This document shows, one piece after another, positions 34,265-46,599 of a stretch of 64,000 nucleotides of DNA. Each line of letters starts with the position of its first letter. The first letter of the stretch is position 1. The notes below the pieces were generated by a model, which saw only the letters and a program-made list of their open reading frames with translations, was not told the origin of the DNA and made no database searches. The position numbers were made by a program, and so were the translations under genes. The stretch spans positions 57,545,676 to 57,609,675 of the forward strand of contig CM049316.1 in NCBI GenBank assembly GCA_026874595.1, given 5' to 3'. The DNA comes from Sipunculus nudus (Eukaryota > Annelida > Sipuncula > Golfingiida > Sipunculidae).

Positions 34265-35533
34265 CAGCTTTTATTGTAACACAAATTCAGGTTGATTACA
34301 AGGCCGCTGAAAGTGTTCAGCTCCATCACGTTTTAGCATTGCATTGACCATCCAAGGAAATTATGACTTCTTAATAAAACATGAAGTCTTTTGCATTAAA
34401 TTAGGAGAAAGTTTTGGAACATATTACTGTGTACACCTTTTAAGTGGTCGAGCAGGCCCTTTTTACTTAGGATTCACTGTAAATCCAAAAATTGGTATCA
34501 GTTTACTATAATATTTGCGTTATTGTTTTAAATATTTGTGAAATTAATGGTAATATTTTATTAGTTTAGATGACACTAGCCTTTAATGCCAGTTGCATAT
34601 ATAGCACAGCTCTATAAGGTAACAAGACTATCATTTTTGTTGAAAATTGATCAACTCCGTTACAGCTCTTAATTGTAACAATATTTTCCTGGATTTAGAT
34701 AATGTTGGCATTTCTTTACTTTCTCAAGTATTTTATTGTCATTAAAGGAGAAATATGTTTTTATTGAATTCATATTGAAATGGTTAAATACCTAGTAGGT
34801 AGGCATTTAGCAAGTTCTTTCTCGCAACAATCCCGAGCTGAGTTGTTCAATTTAGCAGTAATTTACATTAATTGACTTTATGTGTTTAAAATAAACTTTA
34901 TATGGTAAACTTTTGTTTACCGGTCAGGGTAACTTGTGTCGATATATTTTAGCATGATACAACTTGATAGTTATCTGTTTACTTTTTGTTCAAATGTGTT
35001 AAAAGTTTAGGTAAGAATATCTTAATAATTTAGTGCGTTATCAACTCCGTTACATTCCAGTCAGCGCAACATTTTAGCCAAAAACTATATTCGACCGTTT
35101 TCCTCCAGACTTTGCAGAAGATAACGTTACAAACTATTGTCAAATGATGGACAATTTGTAGGAGATCAGTAATATTGAGCGTATACCTGTCTCTTTTAGC
35201 AAGTTCTCTTCAATGCACTTTATGGGTCAAACATTTGTGTGCACTATCACCTTATTATTTAGCATTAATAAAAATGTCAGGAATAATTTTCATATCAAAC
35301 TCTAGTGTTTATGATGATTGTGTACCATACTTTTGTAAAATCTACATACGTGACACATTCATTCTTCTTTTTTTACCGCATTATTTTGTGATTTAAAAAA
35401 AATAAACTGCTGTAACGGAGTTGACTTGCTGACTAAAGACTGCTATTCTTCTATTGTGGTAAAAAAGCAAGTATGGATAAAAGTGCGCTGCTGATGGGAG
35501 TTTTTGACCTTTCATATATCCCGCTTGAAAAGG

Positions 35534-36406
35534 AAAGAAGAAAAAATGAATTTTGCAACAACTTTTTTCCCTCTGTTTGGGAACTCGAAATTGACCCCTA
35601 TTCTGAGAATTACACTTGAAGGACTTAACCTTTGAAGTCACCTAGATAATATAACAACAACCATGCCATGTGACACAGCACATCTATTTGAAGCCACACC
35701 AAAATTCAAAGAAGGAAATCTGGAAAACCCCTGTTGGAAGAAGCACCAAGGCTTCAAGGTGCATGCAAAAATTCTACCTGAGAACGTTCATGGAACACCC
35801 TAAAGATTGGCTCTGCCACGATCACCCTTCTGTCCAATGTGGCATGATCTCATGAAAGCCAGATTCAATTGTATTGACCCTAGCCTTAAAACAAACAATG
35901 AAATAACCAATGCATAATAAAATATAAATCTGACGTGGCCTCACACTTGATACGATTATTAAAACTGACAGATTTCAGACATAACTGATAACTTATGTTG
36001 GAGAAGGTTAAAGGCGGCCATAGAAGCAGTACATGCAGACTGGTTTATCGCTCACAGAGAATGAATTTGCTCAATGTGGCTGGCCTGCTTGAAACTTTGA
36101 ATAGCAAATAAAGCTACTCTTGAACCAGCACTGCCCAGTTTAAAGATGGCCTTGGGGGGGAGTTTGACAACTCAAGTGTAACCAGTAAACACTGTTTCCA
36201 TTTGCCGTGTGCCAAATGATATGCATAAGACAGCATACAAAGAAATCTGTTCACATACCTTTTAATCAAAATTAATTTGGAATGCTTTGTTTTGTAATGC
36301 ATACACTCAAATTTGTGCATATCAAAAAATATAATTTGCAAAAAAAAGATATTAGTAATCACAGAAGCATATTTATCATTGCACTCTTTTTTAAGATGGC
36401 ATGTCT
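35534..36406 (+). repeat. 873-bp tandem duplication, copy 1
   Basis: Begins AAAGAAGAAAAAATGAATTT and includes the right end of the TIR element, the end of the 3' LTR and downstream DNA. It repeats 873 bp further on with only a few differences (for example GTTCACATACC versus GTTCAAATACC). AAAG is present at the join and at both outer ends (microhomology). Confidence 0.92.
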
Positions 36407-37279
36407 AAAGAAGAAAAAATGAATTTTGCAACAACTTTTTTCCCTCTGTTTGGGAACTCGAAATTGACCCCTATTCTGAGAATTACACTTGAAGGACTTA
36501 ACCTTTGAAGTCACCTAGATAATATAACAACAACCATGCCATGTGACACAGCACATCTATTTGAAGCCACACCAAAATTCAAAGAAGGAAATCTGGAAAA
36601 CCCCTGTTGGAAGAAGCACCAAGGCTTCAAGGTGCATGCAAAAATTCTACCTGAGAACGTTCATGGAACACCCTAAAGATTGGCTCTGCCACGATCACCC
36701 TTCTGTCCAATGTGGCATGATCTCATGAAAGCCAGATTCAATTGTATTGACCCTAGCCTTAAAACAAACAATGAAATAACCAATGCATAATAAAATATAA
36801 ATCTGACGTGGCCTCACACTTGATACGATTATTAAAACTGACAGATTTCAGACATAACTGATAACTTATGTTGGAGAAGGTTAAAGGCGGCCATAGAAGC
36901 AGTACATGCAGACTGGTTTATCGCTCACAGAGAATGAATTTGCTCAATGTGGCTGGCCTGCTTGAAACTTTGAATAGCAAATAAAGCTACTCTTGAACCA
37001 GCACTGCCCAGTTTAAAGATGGCCTTGGGGGGGAGTTTGACAACTCAAGTGTAACCAGTAAACACTGTTTCCATTTGCCGTGTGCCAAATGATATGCATA
37101 AGACAGCATACAAAGAAATCTGTTCAAATACCTTTTAATCAAAATTAATTTGGAATGCTTTGTTTTGTAATGCATACACTCAAATTTGTGCATATCAAAA
37201 AATATAATTTGCAAAAAAAAGATATTAGTAATCACAGAAGCATATTTATCATTGCACTCTTTTTTAAGATGGCATGTCA
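36407..37279 (+). repeat. 873-bp tandem duplication, copy 2
   Basis: Nearly identical to the preceding unit. It therefore carries a second, orphaned copy of the TIR element end and LTR end. Confidence 0.92.
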
Positions 37280-38869
37280 AAAGTGACCATGTCCATATAC
37301 ACAAGTGTGTAAAATGTCATTTCTGAACACGATTTTATTCCTGTCACGCAATATGTTAAATCCTGCAGGTCAAGATTTCAAGTCCATATTATTAAAGTGC
37401 CTGGGTTCATCCCGACCTTGAAATTGGATTGCCCAAACAGCAAGGCAATACAGCCTGAGGCGGCCACAGTTTTGGGACATCTCCAATACATCAGTGAATA
37501 AAGTTAACTTGAAATGTCTTCATTGGCAATGGAGAAATGAACCTCACTAAAAATCTTTAACCTGATGTGTTCATGAACAAAAGGGGGCCTGTGATCTTGA
37601 CCTTTGGATCCCCAAATCATAGGGTGGATTAATAACCACCAATACAATACATAAATTTGAAATGAAAGCAATTTGGTCAGTGGTTGCCATGTTATAAAGT
37701 GTAAACAACAACTTAAAGTTTAGCTGGGTTGGGATCTGTACAAATTTTGTATAATTACTATAGTCCGTTTCACCACCTGCTGTCCACCTGTTTTTTGTAG
37801 CTGATTTTCTTAAAAGTTTATATTTTTCAATAATTTCCAAGAAAACATCATATGGAAGTGACAACCTAATATGGCAATTAAGAATTTTACAATAAATCCC
37901 CTGTTTATGTTTCACAACATTATAGTCTCTTCACCATGATCTGGCAGACTATGATATGTTCCTCCATAAGCAGCCATCTTTGTTTTAGCTGGTTATATTT
38001 TTTAGAATGTTTACATGAGATCATCCAATCAGCAGCTGTCAGTGGAGGCTGTTTTTGCATGTGACCAATGACCTTGACCGACATAAATGGGTCTGATATG
38101 TTGTAAAATGTAGACTGATTTCTCATATTTTCAGAAAATTCTGTTACTCAAATATGGCATAAGGTAGGAATCTAGTTACCTAGTTGAAAATTAGGTTCTG
38201 TAATCCTCTCCTCTACACTATAATTGTTTCCCTTGAAATGTACCTAATAAAAATTTTCATAGCAAAAAACAGGTGGACATGAGGGGATGAAACGGACTAT
38301 AGCCCAGAAATTAAAATATGGTTTCCCTTGAAATGTACCTAATAAAAATTTTCATAGCAAAAAACAGGTGGACATGAGGGGATGAAACGGACTATAGCCC
38401 AGAAATTAAAATATGGTAAAAACTTTTAATAGCTGTGCTAGGTATTGTCCTTGTACATAAGGGTATTAAGTTTATTTGAAATTTCTTCATTAGCAATGGA
38501 GAAATGAGCCTAACAAAAAACTTTAACCTGACTTGTTCATGAACAACAGAGGCCTGTGAGCTTGATCTTTGACCTTTTGATCCCAAAATCAAAGGAAGGA
38601 TTAATAACCACCTATACAATACATTTGTGTAATATGAAAGCAATTGGGTCAGTGGTTGCCGAGTTATAGATTTAACAAAAAAACTTTAACCTGGGGTGTC
38701 TACAGATGCCGCCGACTGTGACGCTGATGCCTATGGTGTCTTCAAGCTACACAAGATATATGTGCCAAAACATATTTGAACAGTTCTGTTCAACCATCCA
38801 TGAGCTAGACTCTCACTGTACCAAAATGTAGCCCTTGTGTCAAGCAGTAATATTTTTACCTAGCTTGAC
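37280..38869. repeat. Family G repeats with a nested TIR element
   Basis: Related blocks at 37505-37700 and 38470-38672 share GGCAATGGAGAAATGARCCT, TTTAACCTGA, GTTCATGAACAA and GATTAATAACCACC. A 95-bp unit starting GTTTCCCTTGAAATG is duplicated at 38226-38320 and 38321-38415. The rest is AT-rich without coding pattern. Confidence 0.7.
37761..38300. mobile_element. TA-flanked TIR MITE, 540 bp
   Basis: Left end TAGTCCGTTTCACCACCTGC, right end reverse complement TAGTCCGTTTCATCCCCTCA. Both continue TGTCCACCTGTTTTTTG, giving about 39 bp of inverted repeat with four mismatches. The borders read CTATAG, consistent with a TA (or TATA) duplication. The right end is copied again in the adjacent 95-bp duplication. 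Confidence 0.75.
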
Positions 38870-39352
38870 AGCATTTGGGAGGGGTTGAAAAAAGCAATTT
38901 ATTTGAGCAAATATGAATGCAATGACAGTATACTAAGCAGTGGTATAATGATGATAAGGCTATTTGTTGAAGGATCTGTAGTGTATGGAAAACTGCAAGA
39001 TTTCAATTTGACAGATACAAGGTTATGATTAACTATGCTGATGAGGGGATTTATGAATTTGTGACTGTATGACATGATATCTTGACACTGGTCTTGACAA
39101 GGTACATTATTTTGATGCCCCTCACGTCTATATATTACACAATATTGACATAATTTCTGGCATGTACATAGGTACCTATGGACAAATGGTCAACAGTACT
39201 GAACCACCTGGAAGGTTAAAATCTTAAAAATATGATGAAATGTAGATAAAGTTTGAGAGGAAGAGGTAATCTGGGCCATGGTTGGTTGATATGATTGAAG
39301 AAAATGTTGCAAATAATATTTAAGATCTGACCATGCTTTTCCATTGGTTACC
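38870..39352 (+). repeat. Family C fragment plus the 3545-type fragment
   Basis: 38870-39185 matches the inner part of family C (GGGGTTGAAAA, GAGCAAATATGAATGCAATG, TTGACAGATA, ATAATTTCTGGCATGTACAT). 39205-39352 matches 3590-3745. Confidence 0.75.
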
Positions 39353-40023
39353 TTTTTGATAAGCTGTTGACAGTTCAACAGTTAACACATTTGTCTGATG
39401 AGATCCAATTTATATGGTAAACCTTTTTTATCAATTTTATGATATGAATACAGTTGCCATAACGTCCCCACTCCACAGGTGCAATGACTTGATGGGGGGG
39501 GGGGGGGTGTTGTGTTATGATCAGAGTTACAACACCTCTGTCTCTCTGTAGATATTTTCTTTAATTTTTTAAATTTTATGCTATAGCCATAGAAATATTG
39601 TTCACAGTGCCAAGGAGCAAAGCCTAAGTGGGATGAAGAAGGGGATGGTGAGAGTTACAACACCCTTGCATATTCATACAGGATATGAAATTTAATTCAA
39701 CAGTGCTTATAAAAAGGTTTATTCATGAACATTAAATATTTAAAACAGGCAGAAAGATGGAGAATCAAAGCAAATAATTTTATCCCAATTCTACTGAGCC
39801 AAGAAAAAATTAACAATAATTGCATTTATTCTTTTTTTTCATTACATAATTTTAATCCAGGTTTACGAATGTTACTATAAATTTACAGTATAACATACAT
39901 GTGATTGTGAATATTTCAGTTCATTCACATTTCTAAATTGCATCAACATTTATAGCTAATGTATCTAGTTTATAGTACCTGTCAACAGAATGGGATGGAG
40001 GGAGAAAGGGAGGCAATTAGGGT

Positions 40024-40072
<49 letters not shown>

Positions 40073-40154
40073 AGAGAGAAAGAAAGATGGAGAGAAAAAG
40101 AGAAAAAGCAGAGGAGAGAGCGAGAAAGAGAGAGAGAGAGAGAGCTAGACTGCC

Positions 40155-40185
<31 letters not shown>

Positions 40186-40254
40186 TAGAGAGGCTCTCTG
40201 GTAATTACTGCCTGACCCAGCCTGACCCAGACACTCACTACTGACCTGATGTAA
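39353..40254. other. AT-rich sequence with simple repeats
   Basis: Contains a run of 14 G at 39495-39508 and the GA microsatellite at 40021-40195. No gene is supported. Confidence 0.6.
40021..40195. repeat. (GA)n microsatellite
   Basis: Long imperfect AG/GA runs. Open frames across it are pure Arg-Glu or Leu-Ser repeats caused by the microsatellite. Confidence 0.95.
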
Positions 40255-43003
40255 ACAATGAAGACATGGTACTTGGAAACTTGAATGAAATCTACAGTTT
40301 TTGATCAATTGGTTTCAAATTTCAGATTTTAACAGATGAAATGCTAATGTGTACATGCTGTGAAAATTAAATCCACAGCACTAACAGGAAAACTTTGAAT
40401 GTTTATATTTTTTAAATGGTATCAGGAAAAAAGAAAAGTATTCTCAGCTATGAAACTAATACACGTGTTAAAATTATTCCAAGGATCAAAACACCCAATA
40501 TATTTTACCAGGAGCAAACTGGAGTTGGGAATGTTTAATTTTATGAACTGAAATAAAGGATCAGCAATATAAATTTTGATTATTTAGCCAGTATCATGTA
40601 ACACCTGATACAACCATGAGTTATAAGTCAAACAAATTAAAATCTTTAATGAGCACTTGTCTGAGTAATATTTTAAATTTTTGACATATTTATTTGTTAT
40701 TTTAATTTTGTAATAAATATAAACAACAAGTTAAACACCTGGAACAGACCTGGAAATTTATATTAATTTAATATAATCAACTGCATCCTTGTCTATCATT
40801 ATCTTGCTTCATATAATCCCTAATAATAAACAATTTATTTTAGGCAAAAAAAAATTAAAGGTATGGTTCTCAGGCACCGCCCGCATCAATTTTAAACCCC
40901 CGCATCAAAACTTTTTATTTTGATTTTCAATATAAATTTTCCAATTATGAGCTGCTGCCGCTCCGAAATTTCTTTCAAGAAGATAAAACCATACAATTTC
41001 CTTTGTTTTGTAGTGCTTTTACTTATTTAGCAAAATAAAACTGTTATTTTTTTGCTTTACCCTTATCATTTGACATTTTTATTGAAACATACCAAAAAAT
41101 TTAAAATAAAAAAAGCGCCCGCCCGCATTGATTTCTGAAAAAAAGTGCCTGAGAACCATACCTTTTTTTTATTTTGGCCTTAATTATTTATTTTTAATTT
41201 ATATGGTTGAAATGAAAAATACCCAAGTGTGACTGCATGGTGTCATTTGAAATACAATTTTGGCCATCCATGGAAGATCCATAAATGATCAGTAATTGCA
41301 AGGTAATTCCCTGTAACTCATTAACTATAAATTCCTTTTCCATTTATTTTTTTTTAAGTTCTTATCATAAACCAAGAATTAAAAAAAAGTTTATTGTTAT
41401 TTTTATGGCCTAAACAAACACTAGAGGAGGGGGTTGGACAGTTACATCCAGCTGAAGGCGAAGCCACCCAAGAGCTGGCTGACTGCAGAGTGCCTTGCTT
41501 CAAGCATGCATAATTGGCCTGAAAGGTCAATGTGGGGACATAAAGAGGGGTTTCAGTACAGCCTAGGTGTGATTTGGACTCATAAAAACTTTCATAAAAG
41601 CTAGTTTTTTATCAATTCCTTATATAACTTCAGAACTTAGAAGCTAAAATCCTTATGTGTGCAAGATATGAAAATTAAATCAACAGTGCTTACAGGGAAA
41701 AAAACATGCCATGGCCAAAGTTGGTCAAAATTTAAGGTAATGATTTTATAATTATGCTAATAACTTAAAAAATTTGAAAAATTCAGAACTAATTTTGGAA
41801 ATACAATTGAATCTTGTTGATTAAATAATGTTATATCCCTGGCAAAAAATCTCTACCTTCAGCAATTCTCATGTTAAGAGAGTAAATATATTTCTTGATT
41901 TTTTACAAAGTGCATTATGTTTGGGCCCATAACTTAAAACAATTACACAATACTGCATGACATCATTTCTGGCATATGCATAGCGAATGTATAGAAAAAT
42001 ATGTATATTATATATGATCAAAGTCAGATCAGTGGTTTTGATAAGCAGTCTTAAAGTGTAACAATGAGTTTTTAATGGAAAAATTAAGTTTTTTCTTAAT
42101 ATCTCGAAGGAATGCAGTCCTGGTGACCAAACTTTTGGTATGGTAGGGGATTTGGGGGACATCTAACTGTATGCTGAATTTAATTAACTTAGAACTGAAG
42201 CTCGGGAGCTGAGCTCTAGCAAACTGCATAACACTTGCTTGATGTAAACATTATGTGACATAATGCTTGAAAACTTGAATAAAATCTAGTTTTTGATCAA
42301 ATGGTTTCAAATGTTTGGTGTTAACAGTTGAAATGGAAACAAAAAACATGCTTTGAAAATTAAATCCACAGCAGTTACAGGAAAAAAACGTGCCATGGTA
42401 AAACTTGGGCAAAATTTAAGGTTCTGATTTTATTTTTATGCTAATAACTTAAAAAAATTACAAAATTCAGCTCTAATTTTGGTAAACAATTGAATCTTAA
42501 TAAAACATAGTTATATATTTGGGAAAAGAGACTCTAGTTTCAAAATTTTTCATGTTAAGTGAGTAAATATTTTTCCTGATTTTTTACAAAGTCCATTATG
42601 TTCCGGCCAATAACTTCAAAACAATACTCAATACTTATTATTATACATAAGTATACAATTATACTTAACAGACTTAATTTCTGGCATGTACACAGGAACT
42701 ATATAGAGGAATATTTATGGTAAATATGAGGAAAAACAGATGAGTGGTTTTGATATTAAACATTCCTGAAGTGTGAAAATAGGTTTTTAATAAAAAATTG
42801 AGGTTTTTCCTTAATTTCTCAAAGGAACAAAGTCGCAAAGACCCAGTTTTCCGCTTAGTAGGAGACCTTGGGGACATCTAACTTTATGCCGAATTTGTGA
42901 TTCCTAGGTCTTACAGTTTCAAAACGTGCCACATCTACGGACGGACGGACGATGGACAATGGACTACGACTATAGCTCAGATGACTTATAGTCAGCTGAG
43001 ATA
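40255..43003 (+). repeat. Family A repeat, copy 3, interrupted
   Basis: Family A blocks start at 40258 (ACTTGAATGAAATCTACAGT) and resume at 41580-42180 and 42235-42900, then a CGGACGGACG run and the terminal hairpin (42973-43003, last bases GAGATA instead of GAGCTA). 40400-41580 includes unrelated AT-rich sequence and a Harbinger MITE. Confidence 0.75.
40843..41179. mobile_element. PIF/Harbinger-like MITE, copy 2 (337 bp)
   Basis: Inverse-oriented relative of 16077-16387. It shares TATGGTTCTCAGGCACCGCC at the left and GCCTGAGAACCATACC at the right, and is flanked by TTA (40840-40842, 41180-41182). The left terminus has lost one C (GGCAAAA for GGCCAAA). Confidence 0.85.
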
Positions 43004-43011
43004 AAAATCCA

Positions 43012-43345
43012 GACATACACTTCTCACGCAGCAGTTATACACCACAGTCATCCCAGATATTGTTTTGTTTTACAGCTGCTTTCTATGGCAAGGTTCTCTG
43101 GGCAGGAACACCAGGGTGTGCACAGAGCACAGATTGTAATCAGACTGCTGAAAGCATAGTATTGAATTCTGTATCCTGCTCAAATTTTAAACATGTAACA
43201 CCTGATATTATTGGTCTGATAACATCCATTCTGGCAAAGGGCTAAGGATTCAACCAATGAGAGCTTGTGTCCCAGTGTAGTCAAACCAATAAGAGTGGAT
43301 CTTGCATGTTTAAACAAGCTCTCATTGGCCTTATTCTTGGAGCAA
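43012..43345 (-). repeat. Dispersed repeat family F, copy 2
   Basis: Inverted relative of 1616-1915, with the same ordered blocks (GTCATCCCAGA, TGTAATCAGAC, TTTAAACATGTRACACC, GGTCTGATAACA). A second, internal repetition of the last block follows to 43345. Confidence 0.65.
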
Positions 43346-43870
43346 AATAAAGACATGGGGTATTTATTTTCAGTATTCATATTGGAATACACAATTTTGA
43401 GTATTTGTATTCAAATCATTTTTATAAAATGTCAAATGTATTCATAATCAGTGAGTACAAAAAGAATACTTTATTTTGCAAATTGATCAACAAATTTTAA
43501 TTTGATTTTGGTACTGTAATAAACATCTAAAACAATATAATAAACAATATTCTCTTTCATTTACTTGTCTGAGAAACATTTATTGAAAATAAAGTCATAA
43601 CTAAGCATATATGTAAGCTTGCTGTCTGTGAATGTCATGAATGCATTCATGAATATATTTTAAAATTACAGTAGAGTACAGTTTGGGACATTACCGGATA
43701 CTGACCGACCCAAATTGATTAAGCTAGCCCAAGTTAAACATGTTATAATATATTGTAACATTTTCGATAAAATTTATTTAATTTATCATACAGTAATATA
43801 CTGAAACATTTTCGATCAATTTAATTAATCTATAATACAGAAAAACTAGATGTGTTGGAACGACACAAAT
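43346..43870. other. AT-rich intronic sequence, nothing recognised
   Basis: No element ends or coding pattern were seen. Confidence 0.5.
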
Positions 43871-45200
43871 GCCCCCGCCTGGGGCAAATTAGAAACATTT
43901 GTTAAATTTTGAAACATTTTTTAAGTTCAGGAGGTGTCATATGGTCAAAAGTAGGTCAACAAGGGCAAAATGCAAACTCGATCTGTTACGGGTCATTATC
44001 AAGCAACACACCAAAAATCAGGCCAGTATCTGCAGGCACTGTGAAAAAAGTCCATACATGTGCATTTTCCATAAAAATTTCTGCCTTTCATGAAATTTTC
44101 TATGTTTAGGAGCCGTAAAACAATCAAAAGTATGAAAATGCGAACTCGATCTGTAACTGTCATTATCTGCCCACACATAAAAAATCAGGGTGGTATCTGC
44201 AGGCATTGAGGAAAAAAAGTCAATACATATGCATTTGTTATGAAAATTTCTATTTTTCATGAAACTTTCTATGTTCAGGAGCAGTCAAATGGTCAAAAGT
44301 AGGTCAACTGAGACAAAACAAGAACATGATCTGTAACTGGTCATTATCTGCCTACACACCAAAAATCAGGCCCGTATCTGCAGGCATTGCGAAAAAAAAG
44401 TCCGTACATGTGCACTTTTTTATGAAATTTTCTATGTTAGAGCACCGTCAAACGGTCAAAAGTAGGTCAACTGGGACAAAACATGAACTCAATCTGTAAC
44501 TGGTCATTATCTGCCCACACACCAAAAATCAGGCCAATATCTGCAGGTAATGCAAAAAAAAAGTCAGTACTTGTGTATTTGTCATGAAAATTTATATTTT
44601 TCATGAAATTTTCTATGTTCAGGAGCTGTAAAACGTACATAATTAGGTCACCTGGGATGAAACGCGAACTCGATCTGTAATTGGTCATTATCTGCCCACA
44701 CACCAAAAATCAGGCCAATATCTGCAGGCATTGCGAAAAAAAGTCTGTATATGTGTATTTGTCTTGAAAATTTATATTTTTCATGAAATTTTCTAAGTTA
44801 AGGAGCTGTAAAACGTACAAAAGAAGGTCAACTGGGACGAAATGCGAACTCAATCTGTAACTGGTCATTATCTGCCTACACACCAAAAATCAGGCCAATA
44901 TCTGCAGGCATTGCGAAAAAAGTCTGTACATGTGTATTTGTCATGAAAATTTCTATTTTTCATGAAATTTTCTAAGTTTAGGAGCCGTAAAACGGTCAAA
45001 AGTAGGTCAACTGGGACAAAACGCAAACTCGATCTGTAACTGGTCATTATCTGCCCACACACCAAAATCATGCCAATATCTGCAGGCATTGCGAAAAAAA
45101 GTCTGTACAACTGTTGTATTTCGGAATGACGGAAGGACTGAAGGACGGAATGATGGACATGGGTAAAACTATATGCCCCGGCCACTTTGTGGCGTGCGCA
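43871..45200. repeat. Family B minisatellite-bearing repeat, seven units of about 163-181 bp
   Basis: CATTATC recurs at 43994, 44161, 44342, 44505, 44686, 44866 and 45045. Units read GGTCAAAAGTAGGTCAACTG, CGAACTCGATCTGTAACTGG, CAGGCCAATATCTGCAGGCA and TCATGAAAATTTCTATTTTT. It is framed by AATGCCCCCGCCTGGGGCAA on the left and, after a GACGGAAGGACTGAAGGACG run, TATGCCCCGGCCACTTTGTG on the right. Confidence 0.9.
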
Positions 45201-46210
45201 TAAAAAACATTATTATAGCATGGTTTATACAAAGCTTAGACTTTTAAACTGCAGTCATAAGTAGTGATTCTAGCCAATCAAAATTCCCATATTTTGGGCA
45301 GAAATAATCTGACCAATAGACTTTGTGAGGCTGAGTATATCACACCTACAACTTGTGGCCGGCTACTCAGTTATGGTCTGTTGTAACATTTTATTTGTAT
45401 AGGTCAATTACCGCAGCCTGGGCATTCTGATTAAAGCAAGCTATGGACAGCCTCAGCCGGTGGGGCAGTGTTTTTACACCTACTGCCTATGCTGGGGTGA
45501 ACTAATCAGTCGGCACTATGTATCACCACTGATCTGGCTATTTTTGTTTTAAATCGGGCAATCTTTCATACCGTTTTATTCTGGATTTTTTGTCATTGTT
45601 CAGATTTGGGATAAATGGTCAAAATTTCAGTTGTCAGTTTTTTATTTTGGATGAACGATTATGTATTTTGAAAGTATTTGCATTCGTAGTCAAATACTTT
45701 CTTTTTACCTGTAACTGTATTTATATTCACAGAATTATTGAGAATTCCTTTACATATTCAAATACATTTGCAAAGTATTTGCCACATGACTGATCAAAGG
45801 TTCACTCAGTTATTAACTAGATAAGCCCAGTCAGAATTCCATACTGTCTCTACATGGCAGAACATGGAACAATTGCAGGTTCTATCATCTGGTTATAGAT
45901 TCTTCAATTAAGAAATTCTCACTATGTCATTATATAAATGCTCTGCTCCTTTTACTAAGTTATGCTAATGAGCCCCAAATATGCTCTTACACAAAAGGCT
46001 TTTACATGTCTATGTTTAAGAGAGGTTTTTATAAGAAAATAGTGATGTCACAAAAACGTCATAAAGGTCAGTTTCTAATAGCCTAGGTCTGTCATTTTCC
46101 TTGTTTGAGCTCCAGCTATTAACAACAGTTTTACTAAACTTACTTAAAAATTAAGAAGAACTAAGCCAACTTTGAAATACACTGGTATAGATAACACCAA
46201 ATAGATTTAC
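45201..46210. other. CCNDBP1 intron, nothing recognised
   Basis: No tandem repeats, element ends or exon-like segments were seen. Confidence 0.5.
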
Positions 46211-46290
46211 CTTTTTGCTTGGAAGCTCTGGATCAGAGAAAGCTAGGCTTAGTTTTGTGGCTTCTTTGGATATCAGTTTGATGACCTGCT
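46211..46290 (-). CDS. CCNDBP1: CCNDBP1 coding exon 3
   Basis: 80 nt, reading (E)QVIKLISKEATKLSLAFSDP then ELPSKK, ending in phase 0. The acceptor is TTCTCTTCAG and the donor GTAAATCTAT. It matches human AAVTVSREATTLTTVFSQLPLPS in pattern. Confidence 0.9.
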
Positions 46291-46599
46291 CTGAAGAGAA
46301 AAAGGAAAAGCTGTAAGAAGCAAGAGTAATTCACTTTTGATGTGCACAGAAATAAATATGATTTCATATCAATAAAAGTAATTTTACATCAGTATTTTTC
46401 TTTTTCTTAAAGGATAAGTCCATGGCTTGCAGGTGGCACTGTCTACTTTATGAGGATGAAGTATCTATAGGATCAGAATATGTTGTAATTCAACTTCACA
46501 GTTTCAGGTTTTATATGCACAGGGCTCAGTATAATCCAGAAATCATAACCTGTCGTTTAGACTTTAGAGTGAATCTCTGAGGTTCTTTAACAAGATTTT

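Larger units (their letters stand above)
31878..35615. mobile_element. TIR DNA transposon with 4-bp TTGA duplication and repeated internal motif
   Basis: Its position is proven by the intact 5' LTR. Ends: left GTGCAATTCTTCAAATAGGG, right reverse complement GTGTAATTCTCAGAATAGGG, both continuing GTCAA. Flanked by TTGA (31874-31877, 35616-35619). It contains eight copies of TCAACTCCGTTACA (up to two mismatches) in both orientations. A 60-codon ORF after a plausible AG acceptor and CACCATGG start (34082-34264, MAKTGKERMRVYR...) resembles the basic start of some invertebrate transposases. It carries a nested hAT MITE. Probably an internally deleted copy; superfamily not identified. Confidence 0.8.
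29393..35675 (+). mobile_element. Nonautonomous gypsy-like LTR retrotransposon, disrupted
   Basis: Two long direct repeats start TGTGACAGAGGTGTTATAAC and end CCATGTGACA (TG...CA): 29393-30142 and 31366-35675. The second is interrupted by a 3.7 kb TIR element and lacks about 190 bp. Each contains AGAATAAATTATGTG, a possible poly(A) signal. The internal region (30143-31365) is only 1.2 kb and ends with the hairpin AAGGTTCAAGGACGAACCTT and a polypurine tract before the second repeat, an arrangement seen in Ty3/gypsy elements. No pol remains. No target-site duplication is evident, and the orientation is inferred from the polypurine tract. Confidence 0.85.

Noticed and set aside
39959-40308. Open frames of up to 108 codons over the GA tract
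   Set aside because: The translations are pure Arg-Glu or Leu-Ser repeats from a microsatellite.
43068-43250. Exon-like + strand open frame after TTTTACAG
   Set aside because: The interval is a copy of dispersed family F, also present at 1616-1915 in inverted form, and shows no protein similarity I can name.
43871-45200. CRISPR-like array
   Set aside because: Units of about 175 bp are similar over their whole length with no unique spacers, in an animal genome: a minisatellite.
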